Shown piece after piece: positions 61,757 to 64,000 of a stretch of 64,000 nucleotides of DNA. Source of the DNA: Opitutia bacterium ISCC 52. GTDB lineage: Bacteria > Verrucomicrobiota > Verrucomicrobiia > Opitutales > UBA2995. Position 1 is the stretch's first letter; every line of letters begins with the position of its first letter. The stretch is from positions 1,240,001 through 1,304,000 of the forward strand of contig CP076040.1 in the NCBI GenBank assembly GCA_014529675.2, given 5' to 3'. Both the position numbers and the translations under genes were made by a program. Under the pieces are notes generated by a model. The model was not told the origin of the DNA, did no database searches, and saw only the letters and a list, made by a program, of their open reading frames with translations.

Positions 61757-62458
61757 CTAATTATTTGGATTTGCTTTCAGTTTGGCCTTAATGATCGCAT
61801 GAGCTTGGCGTTTGTATTGGTCGCCACGAACAGCATAGCTGTAATCCCACTCCTCGATTTCTTTATACTTATCCAGCTCGGCACGGAGTTCCGCTTCAAC
61901 GCGTTCCTGCTGAGCGATTGCTTCTCTACGTTTTCTCTCGAGCTCTTCCTGCTGACGCTTGAGCGCATCCGCCTCTTCTTTCGCTTTTCTTACTGCGGCT
62001 TCCGCAGCGGCTAGCTCTTTATCGCGTGTTGCTGAGGCGGATTGGCTTTGTGCTGAAATTTCAGCCTGACGCTTTTCTGCAGCTTCCAAGGATGCCGCTA
62101 ACGCATCCAGACGGGATTTGGTTTCAGCCGCCAGGCGTTCGGCTTCCGCACGGGCGGCTTCTTCAGCTTCCAGACGAGCCGTGACCTCGGCAATCTTCCG
62201 CTTTTGCTCATCCTTGGCTTGTTGGATTTGTAGCTCGGCCATGCGGATGGCTTCTGCTTTTTCAGCTTCCAGGGCTGCGAGTTCAGCAGCTGTCTTTTCT
62301 GATTCTGCTGTATTAGCCATGTCGGAAGCAGCGGAGCTGTTCTCAACGACAGCCTCACCGGCTTCGGAGTTAGAACCCGAAGGTTTTTGCAAAAATAATA
62401 TCCAGCCTGCCAGAGCAAAAATGACAGCGATAACAAGGATGATGGTGTTTTTATTCAT
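61757..62458 (-). CDS. Membrane-anchored coiled-coil protein
   Basis: 233 residues. One N-terminal membrane helix (TIILVIAVIFALAGWILFL) is followed by a Ser/Ala/Glu-rich linker and a long Ala/Glu/Lys-rich coiled coil (about residues 50-200, e.g. EQKRKIAEVTARLEAEEAAR). A conserved-looking C-terminal cap reads EWDYSYAVRGDQYKRQAHAI. Topology suggests a periplasmic or cytoplasmic rod or tether. Not assigned to a named family; such Ala-rich coils recall TolA. Own terminator. Confidence 0.75.
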   Translation of the reverse strand: MNKNTIILVIAVIFALAGWILFLQKPSGSNSEAGEAVVENSSAASDMANTAESEKTAAELAALEAEKAEAIRMAELQIQQAKDEQKRKIAEVTARLEAEEAARAEAERLAAETKSRLDALAASLEAAEKRQAEISAQSQSASATRDKELAAAEAAVRKAKEEADALKRQQEELERKRREAIAQQERVEAELRAELDKYKEIEEWDYSYAVRGDQYKRQAHAIIKAKLKANPNN

Positions 62459-63021
62459 TGGTAACTTGGGTTAAAATGACAGGTCGTGACGCTGACGAAG
62501 GTTACGCTAAACGGTTACGAAGAATTAGGTTAAGGTTGTGGGATTTCGATAGAGGATTTCAGGTTTTACGCGGAATTACAAGGCTATGATGATCTAATTC
62601 CAGAGTCCAAAAAGCGGATTTCCCGCAGGGTTATTAGCTGTTTGTTCTGCTGGTTCCGATGGTCGACCGAATGTAGAGACACATCGTCGAAGGAATTGTT
62701 CTCAATCACGAATGGGGTGTGGCATATTCTGTAAACATGAGCCTCTCCTCAATCGGTCGTGGCTGATCGAAGGTGTAATGGCCGATCACATTTTCTTTCA
62801 ACCAATCGTGATCGCACATCTGAAATCAAATGAGGCCCCGTAGACAGGTAATATTTGTGTTAATTCAATGGATTTGTAGGTTTCCTCTTGTTCCCCGGGA
62901 CACGCTATACCGAAACTTAGCCTCAATAAAATCAGTTGTGTTCCAGGAGTCCCTGATCAAATAATAAATTGAGTTTGGTGTATGGAACTCCAAAGCTAAA
63001 CCGTTATCTCATCTATCCTAT
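62459..63021. other. Intergenic region before sppA, with a possible broken small gene
   Basis: 563 bp. The reverse strand at 62584-62819 reads as protein in two frames (annotated separately). The rest shows no gene, RNA or clear promoter. Confidence 0.5.
62584..62819 (-). pseudogene. Small hypothetical protein, frameshifted
   Basis: From ATG 62819 the frame reads MCDHDWLKENVIGHYTFDQP, then RPIEERLMFTEYATPHS and stops. The overlapping frame continues PFVIENNSFDDVSLHSVDHR, then NQQNKQLITLREIRFLDSGI to a TAG at 62584. One extra C in the CCCC run (near 62714) would join them into about 78 residues. Not recognised. Two adjoining protein-like frames with a homopolymer break suggest a real gene with an indel, but this rests on composition only. 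Confidence 0.35.
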
Positions 63022-64000
63022 ATGTGGCGATTTATTCAAAACACCTTTAGCAGTTTCCTCGGAACGCTGCTCGCTCTTTTCATTCTCGGATTTGGAGGGT
63101 TCTTATTGCTCCTGATCGTGGGGCTTAGCTTTCAGCAGCCGGTAGCTGACATTCCGGACGAAGCGGTGCTGGTCGTGGATCTCTCGATGAGCATCAACGA
63201 TAAGCCCCCTTCGGTTACCTTTGATCAGGCGTTACAGGATGCTATCGCAGGAAGTGCAGTTCCACAACTGGGTTTAAGGAACCTGCTCAATGCCATCAAG
63301 TATGCCAAAACGGATAATGCGATCAAGGGTATCTACCTGACCGGAAATCTACAATCGGTCAATTATGGCTCTGGCTACGCAGCGGTCAAAGAGCTGCGCG
63401 AAGCACTCGAAGACTTTAAAACTACCGGGAAACCGATTCATGCCTACGTTGTAAATGCCATGCAGCGCGATTATTACGTTCTCTCATGTGCCAACAAAGT
63501 GTCCATGAATCCTTTCGGCGAAATGCACTTCAATGGCTTGGGTATTGAGATGATGTTTTATGCGAACGCCTTTGAGAAATGGGGTATCGGGGCTCAACCG
63601 GTTCGTGTGGGTACGTTTAAAGCCGGGATTGAGCCGTATGTTCAAGATCATATGAGTGAAGCCAATCGGGAACAGACCATGGTATTGATCGAAGGTCTGT
63701 GGGATTCCATGGCGAGTGATGTTGCAGAATCACGTGGCATAAATCCTGAAACCTTGGATGAGCTCGTCGGTGCGAATCGATCGTTTGATGCTGAATCTGC
63801 CAAAGCAGCAGGTCTCGTTGACGAGCTGGTATATTTTGATGAGATTTTGGACGAATTAAAACGTTTAGCTGGAGACGACTCCGATGAACGCACTTTCAGT
63901 CAGGTCGATATTGCTTCCTACATTGAAGCGAAACCCATTCATGGTGACCGAGACGCGAACGACGAAATTGCTGTTGTTTATGTCGAAGGGGTTATCGTTG
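63022..64000 (+). CDS. sppA: Signal peptide peptidase SppA (S49), 5' part
   Basis: About 326 codons from ATG 63022 to the window edge; the family is about 600 residues in the long form. An N-terminal membrane helix (LLALFILGFGGFLLLLIVGL) is followed by DEAVLVVDLSMSINDKPPSV and NAIKYAKTDNAIKGIYLTGN. The first S49-type domain contains MNPFGEMHFNGLGIEMMFYA and VRVGTFKAGIEPYVQDHMSE with the lysine equivalent to the E. coli catalytic Lys. The window ends at DEIAVVYVEGVIV, the start of the second domain with the serine. It degrades cleaved signal peptides at the inner membrane. Confidence 0.94.
   Translation, partial: MWRFIQNTFSSFLGTLLALFILGFGGFLLLLIVGLSFQQPVADIPDEAVLVVDLSMSINDKPPSVTFDQALQDAIAGSAVPQLGLRNLLNAIKYAKTDNAIKGIYLTGNLQSVNYGSGYAAVKELREALEDFKTTGKPIHAYVVNAMQRDYYVLSCANKVSMNPFGEMHFNGLGIEMMFYANAFEKWGIGAQPVRVGTFKAGIEPYVQDHMSEANREQTMVLIEGLWDSMASDVAESRGINPETLDELVGANRSFDAESAKAAGLVDELVYFDEILDELKRLAGDDSDERTFSQVDIASYIEAKPIHGDRDANDEIAVVYVEGVIV

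Noticed and set aside
1-64000. CRISPR array
   Set aside because: No series of regularly spaced identical repeats or cas genes is present.

Overview
The window looks like a chromosomal segment of a Gram-negative bacterium, most likely a marine Verrucomicrobiota (Opitutia-like) lineage. This is inferred from protein style only: many formylglycine-type sulfatases, a TonB-dependent receptor without a SusD partner, a G-FTLVEV prepilin, DUF481 and TonB-C-terminal proteins, and a short HPF. No rRNA or other taxonomic marker is present, so the assignment is tentative.

Layout. 1-6.3 kb: housekeeping genes (alaS partial, leuB, a metallo-beta-lactamase hydrolase, ribD, rdgB, ispH). 6.5-12.9 kb: a prepilin, a TonB-like protein, and a molybdenum hydroxylase locus (large and small subunits divergent from an XdhC-like chaperone and a MocA-like cytidylyltransferase), followed by a decayed membrane gene. 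13-25 kb: hrpA, dus, an MscS channel, a DUF481 gene split by an in-frame amber codon, Nudix, EamA, an ACT regulator, a two-domain TonB protein and an ECF sigma/anti-sigma/CnrX-like group. The TonB and sigma genes are each broken at a homopolymer.

25-41 kb: a catabolic locus for a sulfated, probably fucose-containing glycan: aldo/keto reductase, three exported sulfatases, a TonB-dependent receptor, a sulfatase without signal peptide, a GH29 fucosidase lipoprotein, a sodium/solute symporter, a LacI-type regulator and a secreted lectin-fold protein. Closely related 16-bp motifs lie in front of the receptor, the divergent sulfatase and lacI, and a weaker one lies near another sulfatase. They are the likely operators of this regulon.

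41-57.3 kb: a mosaic accessory island starting directly after a tRNA-Arg(ACG). It holds phage remnants (a terminase pair with a truncated large subunit, a primase-like fragment, an HTH protein), partially duplicated small secreted-protein genes (YHYH, Sel1), three more sulfatases, a truncated carbohydrate-active gene, a hydrolase C-terminal fossil, and a restriction-modification cassette (HNH endonuclease, small DNA-binding-like protein, C5 methyltransferase, a coupled and broken accessory gene) whose right end cuts into the terminase.

57.3-64 kb: core genes again (hpf, RluA-type pseudouridine synthase, polyprenyl synthase, ACT protein, methyltransferase, apt, a coiled-coil membrane protein, sppA partial). 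Several genes carry single-base frameshifts at short homopolymers or single nonsense codons. Sequencing error must be excluded before these are called true pseudogenes.
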